Origin: Shimia sp965227725
Lineage (GTDB): Bacteria > Pseudomonadota > Alphaproteobacteria > Rhodobacterales > Rhodobacteraceae
Assembly (NCBI RefSeq): GCF_965227725.1
Contig: NZ_CBDDGH010000003.1
Coordinates: 62,001-126,000, forward strand
Direction of reading: 5' to 3'
DNA length: 64,000 nucleotides
A program made the position numbers and the translations under genes. Each line of letters starts with the position of its first letter. Positions within the stretch are counted from its first letter, which is position 1. Shown here in pieces: positions 11,952 through 21,010 of the stretch. A model generated the notes under the pieces. The model saw only the letters and a program-made list of their open reading frames with translations, was not told where the DNA came from and did no database searches.

Positions 11952-12449
11952 ATGAAGCACGCAATTCGTAAAGTGTCCGCAGTCGTCGCTCTCTCTTTGG
12001 GTGTGGCGGCCTGCACCTCTGATGCACCAAGCCCTGTGGAGGAAGTGCTCAGCCGGGACATCCTCTTTGCAGAGTATCCCAGCAGCGGCTTCACCTACCT
12101 CAGTTTTTCCAAAGCACATGGATTTCAGGTGAATTACCTCAAATCCGGTGGCGAAGCATGGCTGTGGTATCCCGGAAACTCGAAAGCACTCTATGAGCAA
12201 TGGAAAACAGGCGTCATCAGCGGGCAAAACGCGGTTTGTTGGCGACACCCGTCTAACTCCTACAACCCCGTAACCGGACAAACCGGCGGCCAATATGCCT
12301 GCGAACCGTTGGCCGTAGCCCAGAAAAGCCAGATCGCGAGACTGGCAGGTGATCCCTACAACCTCTCCTCCGGTCGCGTACCTCACAGGCTGGAGCGCTG
12401 CAAAGCGCCGAGCCAGTTTGATTTCGACAGAGAGCGCTACAAGTGCTAA
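11952..12449 (+). CDS. Second tandem lipoprotein, unknown function
   Basis: 165 residues with a lipoprotein signal and lipobox VAAC at residues 18-21. The mature part has several aromatic residues and four later cysteines (CWRHP, ACEPL, RCKAP and the terminal KC), suggesting disulfides in the periplasm. It ends in cysteine like its upstream neighbour. No family was recognised. Start and stop of the pair abut with no gap. Its own ribosome-binding site is not obvious, which is consistent with translational coupling. Confidence 0.75.
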   Translation: MKHAIRKVSAVVALSLGVAACTSDAPSPVEEVLSRDILFAEYPSSGFTYLSFSKAHGFQVNYLKSGGEAWLWYPGNSKALYEQWKTGVISGQNAVCWRHPSNSYNPVTGQTGGQYACEPLAVAQKSQIARLAGDPYNLSSGRVPHRLERCKAPSQFDFDRERYKC

Positions 12450-12613
12450 GGGCTTCAAACACGCTTGAGCCATTTGGTGCCAAGGGCTGATACACCAGAG
12501 TATTCATCGCTTTTGCTTTCCATAGCGGTGAATACGCTCCTTTAAGGCAAACTCAGCAGCCACGTAGCAGCCTCATCTGAAAGCTTATGCCGCTGGCCTC
12601 CACGCCATAGCGC

Positions 12614-13516
12614 TTAGATCTTGTGTGCGGCCAAAGCCTCCCAGAAAGCCTCCAGCCCCAAGGAGGTGTTCTCCACCTTCCGTGCCGCGCAGATGTTCCA
12701 TGAGATCTCCTGCGCCATCGACACAGGTTTTGCCTGACCGGTTGGCATGATCTCGGCAAAGCTCTCAGCCACCCCGCCAACAATATACTCAGGCTCACTG
12801 AGCAGCCCGGTCAGCAGATGATAGTCGTCACTTTCAATCTGCGGCAGCGCGGACACGGTGGCCTCCGCCTGCACATCGCCGCCCAGAGCTTTTGTCAGCG
12901 TGCTGCGCCAGTGCTTGTGCAAGTAAGGTGAGGCAAACGGATAAGCAAACACCTCGGCCAGAGTGCGCGGACCACCGTCGTGAATGGCGTGATCGCGGTT
13001 TGCAACGAACTGGATCAACCGTTTCTGCATCACCATGATCTCGACATTGTCCGCTTCCGGCGTGTAGGTCAGATCTCCGAGGAAAATGTCAAACTGCCCG
13101 GCCTGCAATAAATCCAGCGGGCGACCGTAAGCGCTCACCAACACCCTGAACCGCAAATCAGGCAGGACGGCGCGCACCGCGCGGATCGCGGGCTGTATCA
13201 AGGTTCTGGTGGTCAGCGGGCCACAGCCGATGTGCAACACCCCCGGCCCTCTGTCGCGCAGTTTCGCCACATGGGTGGCATAGCGATTGAGATCCTGCCG
13301 CAGACCTTCAGCAATCGGCAGAAACTCCTGCCCCGCACGTGTCAGCGTGCTGCTGTTGCGGCTGCGGTGAAACAACGGTGTCCCGACGTGCTGCTCGGCC
13401 TGATTGATGTAGCGAGACAAAGAGGCGTTTGACACGCCCATCGCGCGCGCTGCGCCCTGAAAACTGCCCTTTTCAGCCAAAGCGAGAAAAGCGGTCAATG
13501 CGTTTTCGGGGATCAT
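12614..13516 (-). CDS. LysR-family transcriptional regulator
   Basis: 300 residues from the ATG giving MIPENALTAFLALAEKGSF, with AGGTG upstream. The N-terminal winged helix-turn-helix (GSFQGAARAMGVSNASLSRY) is followed by a LysR substrate-binding domain. It is divergent from the sulfatase at 13669, with 152 bases between the two starts, the usual arrangement for a LysR regulator and its target. The spacer contains two symmetrical sites. The inducer is unknown but is probably linked to a sulfate ester or its product. Confidence 0.9.
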   Translation of the reverse strand: MIPENALTAFLALAEKGSFQGAARAMGVSNASLSRYINQAEQHVGTPLFHRSRNSSTLTRAGQEFLPIAEGLRQDLNRYATHVAKLRDRGPGVLHIGCGPLTTRTLIQPAIRAVRAVLPDLRFRVLVSAYGRPLDLLQAGQFDIFLGDLTYTPEADNVEIMVMQKRLIQFVANRDHAIHDGGPRTLAEVFAYPFASPYLHKHWRSTLTKALGGDVQAEATVSALPQIESDDYHLLTGLLSEPEYIVGGVAESFAEIMPTGQAKPVSMAQEISWNICAARKVENTSLGLEAFWEALAAHKI

Positions 13517-13541
13517 ACGGGCGCACCTGCTTTCAGTTTTC

Positions 13542-13566
13542 AACCTATAGGTTTCACAATCTGAAA
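13542..13566. promoter_or_regulatory. Candidate LysR operator between regulator and sulfatase
   Basis: A perfect 12-bp palindrome AACCTATAGGTT (13542-13553) runs straight into TTTCACAATCTGAAA (13552-13566), which has 5-bp arms and the T-N11-A spacing typical of LysR sites. The pair lies 26-50 bases upstream of the LysR start codon and about 100 bases upstream of the sulfatase. Confidence 0.55.
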
Positions 13567-13668
13567 TCTGGGTAAAGCCCCGTTGCGGCATCAAATGCTT
13601 GATCGCTATGCAGAAACACCATCGACGATACACGCTTTACGTGATGTCTAACCAGTGTGAGGTCTAAA

Positions 13669-15243
13669 ATGCACCAACTGAAGTCTCTCGCGGCGGCCAG
13701 CGCCGTGGCTGCGGCCACGCTCTACGCCAGCCCGATCTGGGCAGAAACGCCCCCACCCAACATTCTGGTGATCATGGCCGATGACGTGGGCTGGGCCAGC
13801 CTTGGCAGTTACCATCAAGGTGTCAAAAGCATCCAGACCCCCAATCTGGATCAACTTGCTGCTGACGGCCTGCGCCTGACGGACTACTACGCCCAGCCCA
13901 GCTGCACCGCCGGGCGCTCAGCCTTCATTACCGGTCAGCTGCCGGTGCGCACGGGTATGCACACGGTGGGGCTGCCGGGCGATCCGGAAAAAGGCCTGGA
14001 CGAGAATGACCCGACCCTGGCGAATATGCTCAAGGCGCTGGGATACACCACCGGGCAGTTTGGCAAAAACCACCTTGGCGACATGAACAAGTTCCTGCCA
14101 ACGGTGAAAGGCTTTGATGAGTACTGGGGCTGGCTCTATCACCTGAACGCGATGGAATATACGTCTGACCCGGATTGGCCCAAGGATCAGACCTTCAACG
14201 ACACTTTTGGTCCGCGCAACATCATCCACGCCTATGCCACAGAGACCGCGGATGAAACCGTCGATCCGCGCTGGGGCCCGGTGGGCAAACAGCGCATCGT
14301 GGATGACGGCCCGGCCCCGCCGGAGCGCCAGAAAACGCTTGATGACGAGGTCACAGCCCACACGCTGGATTTCATCAACCGCGCCGTGGACAGCGAAACG
14401 CCGTTCTTTGTCTGGATGGCCCCTGCGCGTGCTCACGTCTGGACCCATCTCAGCCCGGAATATGAAGCCATGCTCGGCGACGGGCGCGGCCTGCAGGATG
14501 TGGTGATGAAAGAGCTCGACGACAATGTCGGCAAAGTCCTCGCGCATCTGGACACGCTCAACATTGCCGACAACACCATCGTTGTTTTCACATCCGACAA
14601 TGGCCCTGAAACCATGACCTGGCCTGATGGCGGCACAACGCCGTTTCACGGCGAGAAAGGCACCACATGGGAAGGCGGCTTCCGCGTGCCTGCGATCATC
14701 CGCTGGCCCGGCAAAGTGCCTGCTGGCACGGTGAGCAACGGCATCTTTGACGGCCTAGACTGGATGCCCACCCTTGTTGCCGCAGCCGGTGGCCCAGACA
14801 ACTTGCCAGAGCGTCTGCTGGAAGGCCACGAAGGCTATCAGGTGCATCTGGACGGCTACAACCAGATGTCCCTGATCACCGGACAAGGCGACAGCAACCG
14901 CGATGAGATCATCTACTATGAGGGGCCAGACCTTCAGGCGGTGCGCTACCGTGACTGGAAAGCGCATTTCACCGTTCAGACGCAAGGCTGGGCCGGTCCC
15001 AAAGAGGAGCTCAACGCGCCTCTGCTCTTCAACCTGCGGCGCGATCCCTACGAGAAAGCGGCAGATGAATCCGGCATGTACACCCGCTGGATGGGCAACA
15101 AAATGTGGGCCTTCGGCCCTGCGGCAAAACTGGTCCAGAAGCACCTGACCACCTTTGAGGACTTCCCGCCACGCGGTGTCGCCGTGACCAATCAGGAGCA
15201 CGTCGAAGAGCAAATCGCCACCGAAGGCGGCATGTCTCAATAA
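13669..15243 (+). CDS. Exported S1-type sulfatase
   Basis: 524 residues from the ATG with GAGG six bases upstream. An Ala-rich signal peptide ends near PIWAE, so the enzyme is periplasmic or secreted. The sulfatase core starts with PPNILVIMADDVGW, whose acidic pair binds metal. The formylglycine site PSCTAGR has Cys at residue 79, and the second metal site VVFTSDNGPE and the FHGEKGTTWEGG segment are present. The Cys type needs a formylglycine-generating enzyme, which is not in the window. The sulfate-ester substrate cannot be told from sequence. It is probably controlled by the divergent LysR protein. Confidence 0.93.
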   Translation: MHQLKSLAAASAVAAATLYASPIWAETPPPNILVIMADDVGWASLGSYHQGVKSIQTPNLDQLAADGLRLTDYYAQPSCTAGRSAFITGQLPVRTGMHTVGLPGDPEKGLDENDPTLANMLKALGYTTGQFGKNHLGDMNKFLPTVKGFDEYWGWLYHLNAMEYTSDPDWPKDQTFNDTFGPRNIIHAYATETADETVDPRWGPVGKQRIVDDGPAPPERQKTLDDEVTAHTLDFINRAVDSETPFFVWMAPARAHVWTHLSPEYEAMLGDGRGLQDVVMKELDDNVGKVLAHLDTLNIADNTIVVFTSDNGPETMTWPDGGTTPFHGEKGTTWEGGFRVPAIIRWPGKVPAGTVSNGIFDGLDWMPTLVAAAGGPDNLPERLLEGHEGYQVHLDGYNQMSLITGQGDSNRDEIIYYEGPDLQAVRYRDWKAHFTVQTQGWAGPKEELNAPLLFNLRRDPYEKAADESGMYTRWMGNKMWAFGPAAKLVQKHLTTFEDFPPRGVAVTNQEHVEEQIATEGGMSQ

Positions 15244-15251
15244 ACGAAAAC

Positions 15252-15281
15252 GACGGGAGGTCTGCTTGCACGCCTCCCGTC
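15252..15281. terminator. Hairpin downstream of the sulfatase
   Basis: GACGGGAGG and CCTCCCGTC form a perfect 9-bp stem with a 12-base loop, starting 8 bases after the sulfatase stop. No T-run follows on the plus strand, so termination is possible but not clear-cut. Confidence 0.5.
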
Positions 15282-15424
15282 AAAACGCCACAGCACTTTA
15301 TGTGATTACACTTCAGCAGCCCCCCCGCCATCAGCGCCCCAGCGCAAGCGGGGGACTGCCGAGCCGTTTGCCTCACCGCCTGCTTCGCAATATTCAAAGC
15401 GCATTACGCAGAAAGGCATCAGGC

Positions 15425-15814
15425 ATGAAATCAGCAGCGGGCATTCTTGCCGTCATCGGCATCCTCCAACTCCCACATGCGGCATTGGCCAAAGGCGGGC
15501 TGCAGCGCCTGACTGCGGATCAGGCAAGCCAGACCTTTCTTCAAACACAGCCCGTTCTGGCAAAATCCAAGGCTGGGCATTGCCCTCCGGGTCTCGCCAA
15601 GAAAGCCGTGCCTTGCGTTCCGCCGGGCCAAGTCAAACGCTACCGAGTCGGGGACCATATCAACGGCGGGTTTATCCGCATCGGTTCGCCTGAACGCTAC
15701 GGCCTGCGCCGCACGGGCCACTATGTGAAGGCCGGAGACTACGTCTATGAGATCGATGAGGACACGCATGAGGTGCTGAACCTGATCGGCGCCATCGCGG
15801 ATGTGCTGGATTGA
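15425..15814 (+). CDS. Small exported protein with cysteine/proline motif
   Basis: 129 residues from the ATG giving MKSAAGILAVIGILQLP, a clear signal peptide ending near AALAK; a longer reading upstream has no export signal. The mature part contains HCPPGLAKKAVPCVPPGQVKR followed by a basic YRVGDHINGG segment, a pattern I associate with small RcnB-like periplasmic proteins of alphaproteobacteria. Function is unknown. It follows the sulfatase on the same strand after 180 bases containing a hairpin, so cotranscription is uncertain. Confidence 0.7.
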   Translation: MKSAAGILAVIGILQLPHAALAKGGLQRLTADQASQTFLQTQPVLAKSKAGHCPPGLAKKAVPCVPPGQVKRYRVGDHINGGFIRIGSPERYGLRRTGHYVKAGDYVYEIDEDTHEVLNLIGAIADVLD

Positions 15815-15882
15815 GACCTTGTGGGCGGTGCAGAGCGCGCCGCCATTCACCTCAGTGCCCCAGTGCTCGGGCGTCACCGCCC

Positions 15883-16116
15883 TCAATGCAAACTCAGCAG
15901 CACCTCAACGTCACGCTGGCTGAGCGGCTTGAGTAAAGCGTGCTCATCGGCGTTGAGCTTCGCTTCCCCCGTCACATGGCGCAGGATCAGGGCGGCGACT
16001 TCGCTGGTGGGCTGATAATAAAGATCCGGATAAAGCCCGCTCAGCTCAGACACCAGCCGCTGCAGCAGCTTCTTGAGCTTCTCCGCATCCAGATCTTTCC
16101 GCTTTTCCTGCAACAT
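15883..16116 (-). CDS. Small hypothetical protein
   Basis: 77 residues. The start is well supported by AGGAGG seven bases upstream of the ATG. The sequence is charged and helical at the N-terminus (EKRKDLDAEKLKKLLQRLV), with no signal peptide, membrane segment or cysteine. No family was recognised. It stands alone, with its 3' end facing the small exported protein gene. Confidence 0.6.
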   Translation of the reverse strand: MLQEKRKDLDAEKLKKLLQRLVSELSGLYPDLYYQPTSEVAALILRHVTGEAKLNADEHALLKPLSQRDVEVLLSLH

Positions 16117-16278
16117 GGCTGGCCCTCCTGAGGCAATTCTCTCATCTCTTAGATGCGCATACGAAACGGCGCGATCAAGGGATGACGCAAAACCGCGCCC
16201 CCAGCCGGTAAAGTGAGCCGCCCCCTGCCCCGCACCGTATGAGATCTGTGCTACCCTCTGAGCAGGAGAAAGAGGCCC

Positions 16279-16941
16279 ATGACCCCGCGCAGCTTTACCA
16301 GCAGCTTTATCAGACGGATCACCTCCACATTTGCATCAGCGCCCGCCGCCCCGCCCGCAACTGGCGCGGAAATCCCAACTGCGGCGCCAAGTCTTGCTGA
16401 GCTCAAAGACAGCCTGCAGGTGCTCGATCAGGATCCCTATCTCTATGTGGTCGACTGGGATCTGCAGATCATCTCGGTGTTTGACGATCTCAGATATGAC
16501 CGCGCCGACGTTGATGCCTTGGCCGGCCCCATGCGCAGCCATGTGATGCAGAAACTGAAACCGCTGGGGTTTGAGCAGATCACCGGCCATGTCATCGCGC
16601 ACACCACGGCGGACATGCAGATGGTCATGCCCAAGTTCCGCGCGCTTGGCGAATCCCCGTTCAACGCGACCCATTTCACCAAACGCAGGCCGCAGGATTT
16701 CTACATCCTGACGCCCACACAAAGCGCCTGCGTGCTGATCGACAGCTATCCGTCGGAAGAGGCACAGGAGCGCCTCCTGACGTTGATCAAACAGCAGCCG
16801 ATCAACATCTACCGGATCCTGGATTATATGGCGCGCGATGACCGGCGCATGGCGTTCAAACCCGCGCTTGGCCATTTGAAATTTGTGCAGAGACAAGCGG
16901 TCCGCTCAGAGCCGCTGTGCCGCAGGCGCGCGTTGCGTTGA
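16279..16941 (+). CDS. Hypothetical protein
   Basis: 220 residues, start supported by GAGG close to the ATG. The N-terminus has an Ala/Pro-rich linker, then a soluble domain (from about residue 35) with mixed alpha/beta character and an acidic VFDDLRYDRADVDAL segment. No membrane segment or catalytic motif was recognised. Its 3' end lies five bases from the 3' end of the convergent Sel1-repeat gene, with no visible terminator between them. Confidence 0.6.
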   Translation: MTPRSFTSSFIRRITSTFASAPAAPPATGAEIPTAAPSLAELKDSLQVLDQDPYLYVVDWDLQIISVFDDLRYDRADVDALAGPMRSHVMQKLKPLGFEQITGHVIAHTTADMQMVMPKFRALGESPFNATHFTKRRPQDFYILTPTQSACVLIDSYPSEEAQERLLTLIKQQPINIYRILDYMARDDRRMAFKPALGHLKFVQRQAVRSEPLCRRRALR

Positions 16942-16946
16942 ACGCC

Positions 16947-18158
16947 TCAGAACCAGATCGCCAGCAAGGCCTGCGCGTCCTCATCGTTCTGATCCGCCGC
17001 CTGACGCAGCCAGGTCTCCGCCTCATCAATTTCACCCCAACGGTGCAACAGACGGCCAAGCTCCCGCTGGCTCGGCGCATGGCCGCCATGCGCGCCAAGG
17101 GCAAACCAGTTTCGCGCCTTTTCCTCATCCGCCTCAACGCCGCGCCCATCCAGCATCATGCGCCCCGCGCGATAGGTCGCCCATTCCTCGGTGACACCTT
17201 TCAACAGCACATCAAGATACCAACTGAAGGCTTCACTTTCATTTTGCGGCTGATCTCCCTGACCCGTTTCATAGATATAGGCAATCTCATTACCGCAGGC
17301 GTATTCCCCCAGCTCATGGGCAGAGCTGTAGGCATAGATCGCCTTCGAGCTGCTTTGTGGCACAATGTCCCCGTCCCTATAGAGGTCGCCGAGGCGCTCA
17401 TAGGCAGGCCCATACTCCAAGTCGGCTGCAGCCTCATAGGCGGCTATGGCCCGCGCGGCATCCACAGAAACGCCCTTACCATCCCGATAGAGGTCCCCGA
17501 CGTTTATGTGCCCGAAAGGAGAGCCGTAATCTGCGGCGATGGTGTAATATAGAAGCGCGTCTCGATAGTCCTGCGGCACGCCGTTTCCGTCTTCATAGAG
17601 CACGCCCAGATTGTTGGCCCCAAGCCCGCTGCCCAACATGGCTGCGGCCAGGCTCACATCTGCCGCCTCCTTATAATCCTCAGCTTTCATCAGCGCCCGG
17701 CCATAGGCCGCCATGGCCTCGGGGTCCGGATCGTCCAAATCCATCACCGGAGCGCAGGCGGCAAGCGCTTCTTCGGTGACGATGTCATCCCAGGCCCTGC
17801 CCATGTAATCCTCGACATGCAGCGGGGCGATGGCGGCACGCATACAGGCGTTTTCGATTTCAAACACCTCCCAGTCCGAGAGCTGCCCTGCGTCATTGTC
17901 GGCCACCGCGGGCTCAGGGTCATGTTCTGGCGCTGAAACCGGCGCTGAGGGCTGGACGTTTCCCAAAACCGCCAGCTTTTCGCGCGCCAATCCCGAATAG
18001 ATCGCGCAATCCCCAAAAACCGAGAGGTATTCCTCAAAAACCTGCGCCGAGCCGCTGTCTTTCACATCACCCCAGATGCTGCGCGCCTCAGCGCAATCTG
18101 CGGCCGCCACTTCCGCGCTGGCCAGCCACAGGGCTGCCACGGTCAAAATGCGTTTCAA
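16947..18158 (-). CDS. Exported Sel1-repeat protein
   Basis: 403 residues if started at the TTG that follows GGGGGAG at seven bases; this gives LKRILTVAALWLASAEVAAADC, a good signal peptide. An ATG 21 codons upstream would bury the signal. From about residue 155 there are several Sel1/TPR-like repeats with the pattern A-x-x-L-G-x-L-Y-x-D-G-x-G-V (for example NLGVLYEDGNGVPQD, NVGDLYRDGKGVSVD). Such proteins are usually interaction scaffolds. Partners are unknown. Confidence 0.8.
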   Translation of the reverse strand: MKRILTVAALWLASAEVAAADCAEARSIWGDVKDSGSAQVFEEYLSVFGDCAIYSGLAREKLAVLGNVQPSAPVSAPEHDPEPAVADNDAGQLSDWEVFEIENACMRAAIAPLHVEDYMGRAWDDIVTEEALAACAPVMDLDDPDPEAMAAYGRALMKAEDYKEAADVSLAAAMLGSGLGANNLGVLYEDGNGVPQDYRDALLYYTIAADYGSPFGHINVGDLYRDGKGVSVDAARAIAAYEAAADLEYGPAYERLGDLYRDGDIVPQSSSKAIYAYSSAHELGEYACGNEIAYIYETGQGDQPQNESEAFSWYLDVLLKGVTEEWATYRAGRMMLDGRGVEADEEKARNWFALGAHGGHAPSQRELGRLLHRWGEIDEAETWLRQAADQNDEDAQALLAIWF

Positions 18159-18271
18159 TATCCCGCTCCCCCAAAAGTCACTTCCACCAGCGCTGCTCGC
18201 CGGTTGTTCTAATGGTTTCAACTACATCGCGAGAAAACGCACATGTCCAGAAGAAAGCGGTGCTTGCAGGG

Positions 18272-19540
18272 TCACACCCCGCCCAAGGTTTGTTTCAAAA
18301 TCGCGCTGCGGTGGCGGAATACGCTGTCCTGATCAAAGGCCTGCCCATCCTGGCGGGCACTCCCCTGCAGGGACAAAAGCGCCTCGGACTGCTGGGCCAG
18401 CGTCTTCACCGTTTCCGAAAGGCCAATCACATCGCCGCGCGGCACAAAGCGTCCGCCGCCGTGGGCTGCCACCAGCTCGCGCGGATAGGCGCCGTCATAG
18501 CCGACAATCGGGGTGCCCGACATCAGCGCCTCAATGAGACAGCGCGGGCTTTCCGGGGTTTTGTGGCAAAACAGGAAGATGTGTGCACGCCGTAGGGCGG
18601 CCATCACCCCCTCGCGGTCCTGCACAAAGCCCGGCAGGGAGACCTGCGCCTCAAGCCCCGCCTTGGCCACCGCACGCCGCATCTCTTCGAGCATGGGGCC
18701 ATCACCCAGCCAGCTGGCATGAAACGCCACACCCGCATCGCGGAGCCCCTGCAAAACGCTGAGCCATTCCAGCGGCCCCTTCATCGCATCTGCGCGCCCG
18801 GCATAGACGATCTGCAGCGGCCCCTGCTGCAGGGCCTGCTGCTTAGCGTGAAAACACGGCGTGTCGATCTGAAAACTGCGATCCAGCAGAATGTCATGCA
18901 CCACATGCGGATTGCGATTAAAAGGCGCGTAGGTGTCAAAGGTCTCCCGCCCGTGAAACAACCCCAGATCCGCGCGCCGGATCACCGCTTTCTCAAGCGC
19001 CCACATCGGCCCCGCGGTCAGCCGCTTGCGCAGCCGCGTCCGCAACGGGCCTTGCGTGGCGGTCAGGCGGGTCACTTCGCTTTCCACCCGATCGGTCCAG
19101 ACCGCAAAGCGACGCCCGGCGCTTTTGGCAGTGAAACATGCCACCGCGCCCCAGTCTCCCAAAAGCCCGCCAATGGCAAAGGACAGGACATCCGCCTCAC
19201 CGATCAGCGAGAGGATCTTGTAGCGCGTGGCGGGGTAATGCTTTGCAAAACCAGCGAAGGAATAGGCCGCAGGCAGCGGATGCAACGCCACCCGATCAAG
19301 GTCGTCAGGCTGATAGGCGCTCCAGCCCACGGGTGGTGGTGCGTCAATCACCGGCATCATCGCGGCCACAGTGGCAAAATTATCCGCCCAGAGCCGCAAG
19401 CCAACCCGCGCCTGATCCTCCAGAAACAGCTGCCCCTGCGCCCGATAAAGCGGCACGGGCGCATAAATCAGAAGTCTTTCGGCGTTGCTCTCTGTCACAT
19501 CGACCTTCAGGCTGTCGTTCCCTTTATGTGACCTCATCAT
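18272..19540 (-). CDS. GT4-family glycosyltransferase
   Basis: 422 residues. The C-terminal half has the GT-B nucleotide-sugar site of GT4 enzymes: QIVYAGRADAMKGPLEWL, then PGFVQDREGVMAALRRAHIF and the E-x7-E type segment ESPRCLIEALMSGTPIVGYD. The N-terminal acceptor domain is divergent. No membrane span is evident, so it is cytoplasmic or peripheral. No polysaccharide genes lie adjacent; the capsule locus is 25 kb away. The start is one of two adjacent ATGs, neither with a strong ribosome-binding site. Donor and acceptor are unknown. Confidence 0.88.
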   Translation of the reverse strand: MMRSHKGNDSLKVDVTESNAERLLIYAPVPLYRAQGQLFLEDQARVGLRLWADNFATVAAMMPVIDAPPPVGWSAYQPDDLDRVALHPLPAAYSFAGFAKHYPATRYKILSLIGEADVLSFAIGGLLGDWGAVACFTAKSAGRRFAVWTDRVESEVTRLTATQGPLRTRLRKRLTAGPMWALEKAVIRRADLGLFHGRETFDTYAPFNRNPHVVHDILLDRSFQIDTPCFHAKQQALQQGPLQIVYAGRADAMKGPLEWLSVLQGLRDAGVAFHASWLGDGPMLEEMRRAVAKAGLEAQVSLPGFVQDREGVMAALRRAHIFLFCHKTPESPRCLIEALMSGTPIVGYDGAYPRELVAAHGGGRFVPRGDVIGLSETVKTLAQQSEALLSLQGSARQDGQAFDQDSVFRHRSAILKQTLGGV

Positions 19541-19616
19541 GCACCGCTTGGGTTACCATTCGGTGAGGCGCCACCTTCGCTGCGCAATACATCCTGCAGG
19601 GCGCCGCCTGTCCACG

Positions 19617-19645
19617 AAAAAGGGCGCCCCAACCGGGACGCCCTC
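19617..19645 (-). terminator. Rho-independent terminator after rplA
   Basis: Minus-strand GAGGGCGTCCC, GGTT loop, GGGGCGCCCT followed by TTTT, 25 bases after the rplA stop. Its core resembles the rplL terminator and the one at 8499-8525. Confidence 0.85.
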
Positions 19646-19669
19646 AAATTCTTCTGCAAAGTGTTGCGC

Positions 19670-20368
19670 TTACTCAGAAGCAGCGGCGTCCACGGAGATG
19701 GTCACGCCTGGGCCCATGGTGGAGGACAGAGCAACTTTCTTCACGTAGGCACCTTTTGCGCCAGCAGGCTTGGCTTTCAGAACTGCGCCCATGAAGGCTT
19801 TCACGTTCTCAACCAGCTTGCCTTCGTCAAAAGACACTTTGCCAACGCCTGCGTGTACAACGCCGGCTTTTTCCACTTTGAACTGAACTTCGCCGCCCTT
19901 GGCGTTTTTGACAGCGTCAGCAACGTCCATGGTCACGGTGCCAACTTTTGGGTTTGGCATCAGGTTACGTGGGCCCAGCACTTTACCCAGACGGCCAACA
20001 ACAGGCATCATGTCAGGGGTCGCGATGCAGCGATCGAAGTCGATGGTGCCGCCTTGAACGGTTTCCATCAGGTCTTCTGCGCCAACGATGTCGGCACCTG
20101 CTGCTTGTGCTTCTTCAGCTTTTGCGCCGCGTGCGAATACTGCAACGCGCACGTCTTTGCCGGTGCCGTTCGGCAGACCAACAACGCCGCGGACCATCTG
20201 GTCTGCGTGACGTGGGTCAACACCCAGCTGAACAGCGATTTCTACGGTCTCGTCGAATTTTGCAGTCGCCGCACCTTTGACCAGTGCAACAGCTTCTTCG
20301 ACGCTCAGGTTCTCTTTGCCTGCGAACGCTTCACGCGCGGCGGCAGTACGCTTACCAAGTTTCGCCAT
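19670..20368 (-). CDS. rplA: 50S ribosomal protein L1
   Basis: 232 residues, full-length L1, which binds 23S rRNA at the L1 stalk and can repress its own operon mRNA. Conserved features include RHADQMVRGVVGLPNGTGK and the MPNPKVGTVT segment. The ATG overlaps the rplK stop by one base (TAATG), so the two are translationally coupled. Unlike most bacteria, rplJ does not follow: a terminator and about 8.5 kb of unrelated genes intervene. Confidence 0.98.
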   Translation of the reverse strand: MAKLGKRTAAAREAFAGKENLSVEEAVALVKGAATAKFDETVEIAVQLGVDPRHADQMVRGVVGLPNGTGKDVRVAVFARGAKAEEAQAAGADIVGAEDLMETVQGGTIDFDRCIATPDMMPVVGRLGKVLGPRNLMPNPKVGTVTMDVADAVKNAKGGEVQFKVEKAGVVHAGVGKVSFDEGKLVENVKAFMGAVLKAKPAGAKGAYVKKVALSSTMGPGVTISVDAAASE

Positions 20369-20793
20369 TACTTCACCTCGATGCCCATGGAACGCGCGGA
20401 ACCAAGGATGATCTGCATTGCAGCATCGATGTCGTTGGCGTTCAGGTCTTTCATTTTCGCTTCGGCGATTTCTTTCACCTGGGCAGCGGTCACGGAACCC
20501 ACGGTCTCACGACCTGGCAGGTTTGCACCGGATTTCAGCTTGGCAGCCTTCTTCAGGTAGTAAGACGCAGGAGGCGTCTTGATGTCCATGGTGAAGGACT
20601 TGTCCTGATAGTAGGTGATCACGGTTGGGCAAGGCGCACCTGGCTCCATGTCCTGTGTCTTAGCGTTGAACGCCTTACAGAATTCCATGATGTTGATGCC
20701 GCGCTGACCCAGCGCCGGACCTACGGGCGGGGACGGGTTGGCTTGACCTGCAGGAACCTGCAGCTTCATTGTACCAGCAAGCTTCTTAGCCAT
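20368..20793 (-). CDS. rplK: 50S ribosomal protein L11
   Basis: 141 residues, full length. The N-terminal domain has the proline-rich PSPPVGPALGQRGINIMEFCK motif, and the C-terminal rRNA-binding domain ends in GSARSMGIEVK. L11 forms part of the GTPase-associated centre and is needed for RelA-type stringent signalling. It is first in an rplK-rplA pair. It is separated from nusG by rpiB and a small periplasmic protein gene, so it probably has its own promoter in the 217-base gap upstream. Confidence 0.98.
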   Translation of the reverse strand: MAKKLAGTMKLQVPAGQANPSPPVGPALGQRGINIMEFCKAFNAKTQDMEPGAPCPTVITYYQDKSFTMDIKTPPASYYLKKAAKLKSGANLPGRETVGSVTAAQVKEIAEAKMKDLNANDIDAAMQIILGSARSMGIEVK

Positions 20794-21010
20794 TTGGTTT
20801 TCCTTTCAACATAGGCAGAACGCGATCTGCCCGGTTTGTGTTGCGTGGTCCGATCTGTGCATCGCGATGCCCAAGACCTCCCACGAGAGAATCTCGCCCG
20901 AAGACGATAGAGGCGGCGTTTACGCCTGTTTTAGGGCGTTGGCAAGGGGGCGGAGCAACCTTTGGCACATGCCCTGCCCGCGCATGACAGCCATGCCAAT
21001 GGCCACAGGA

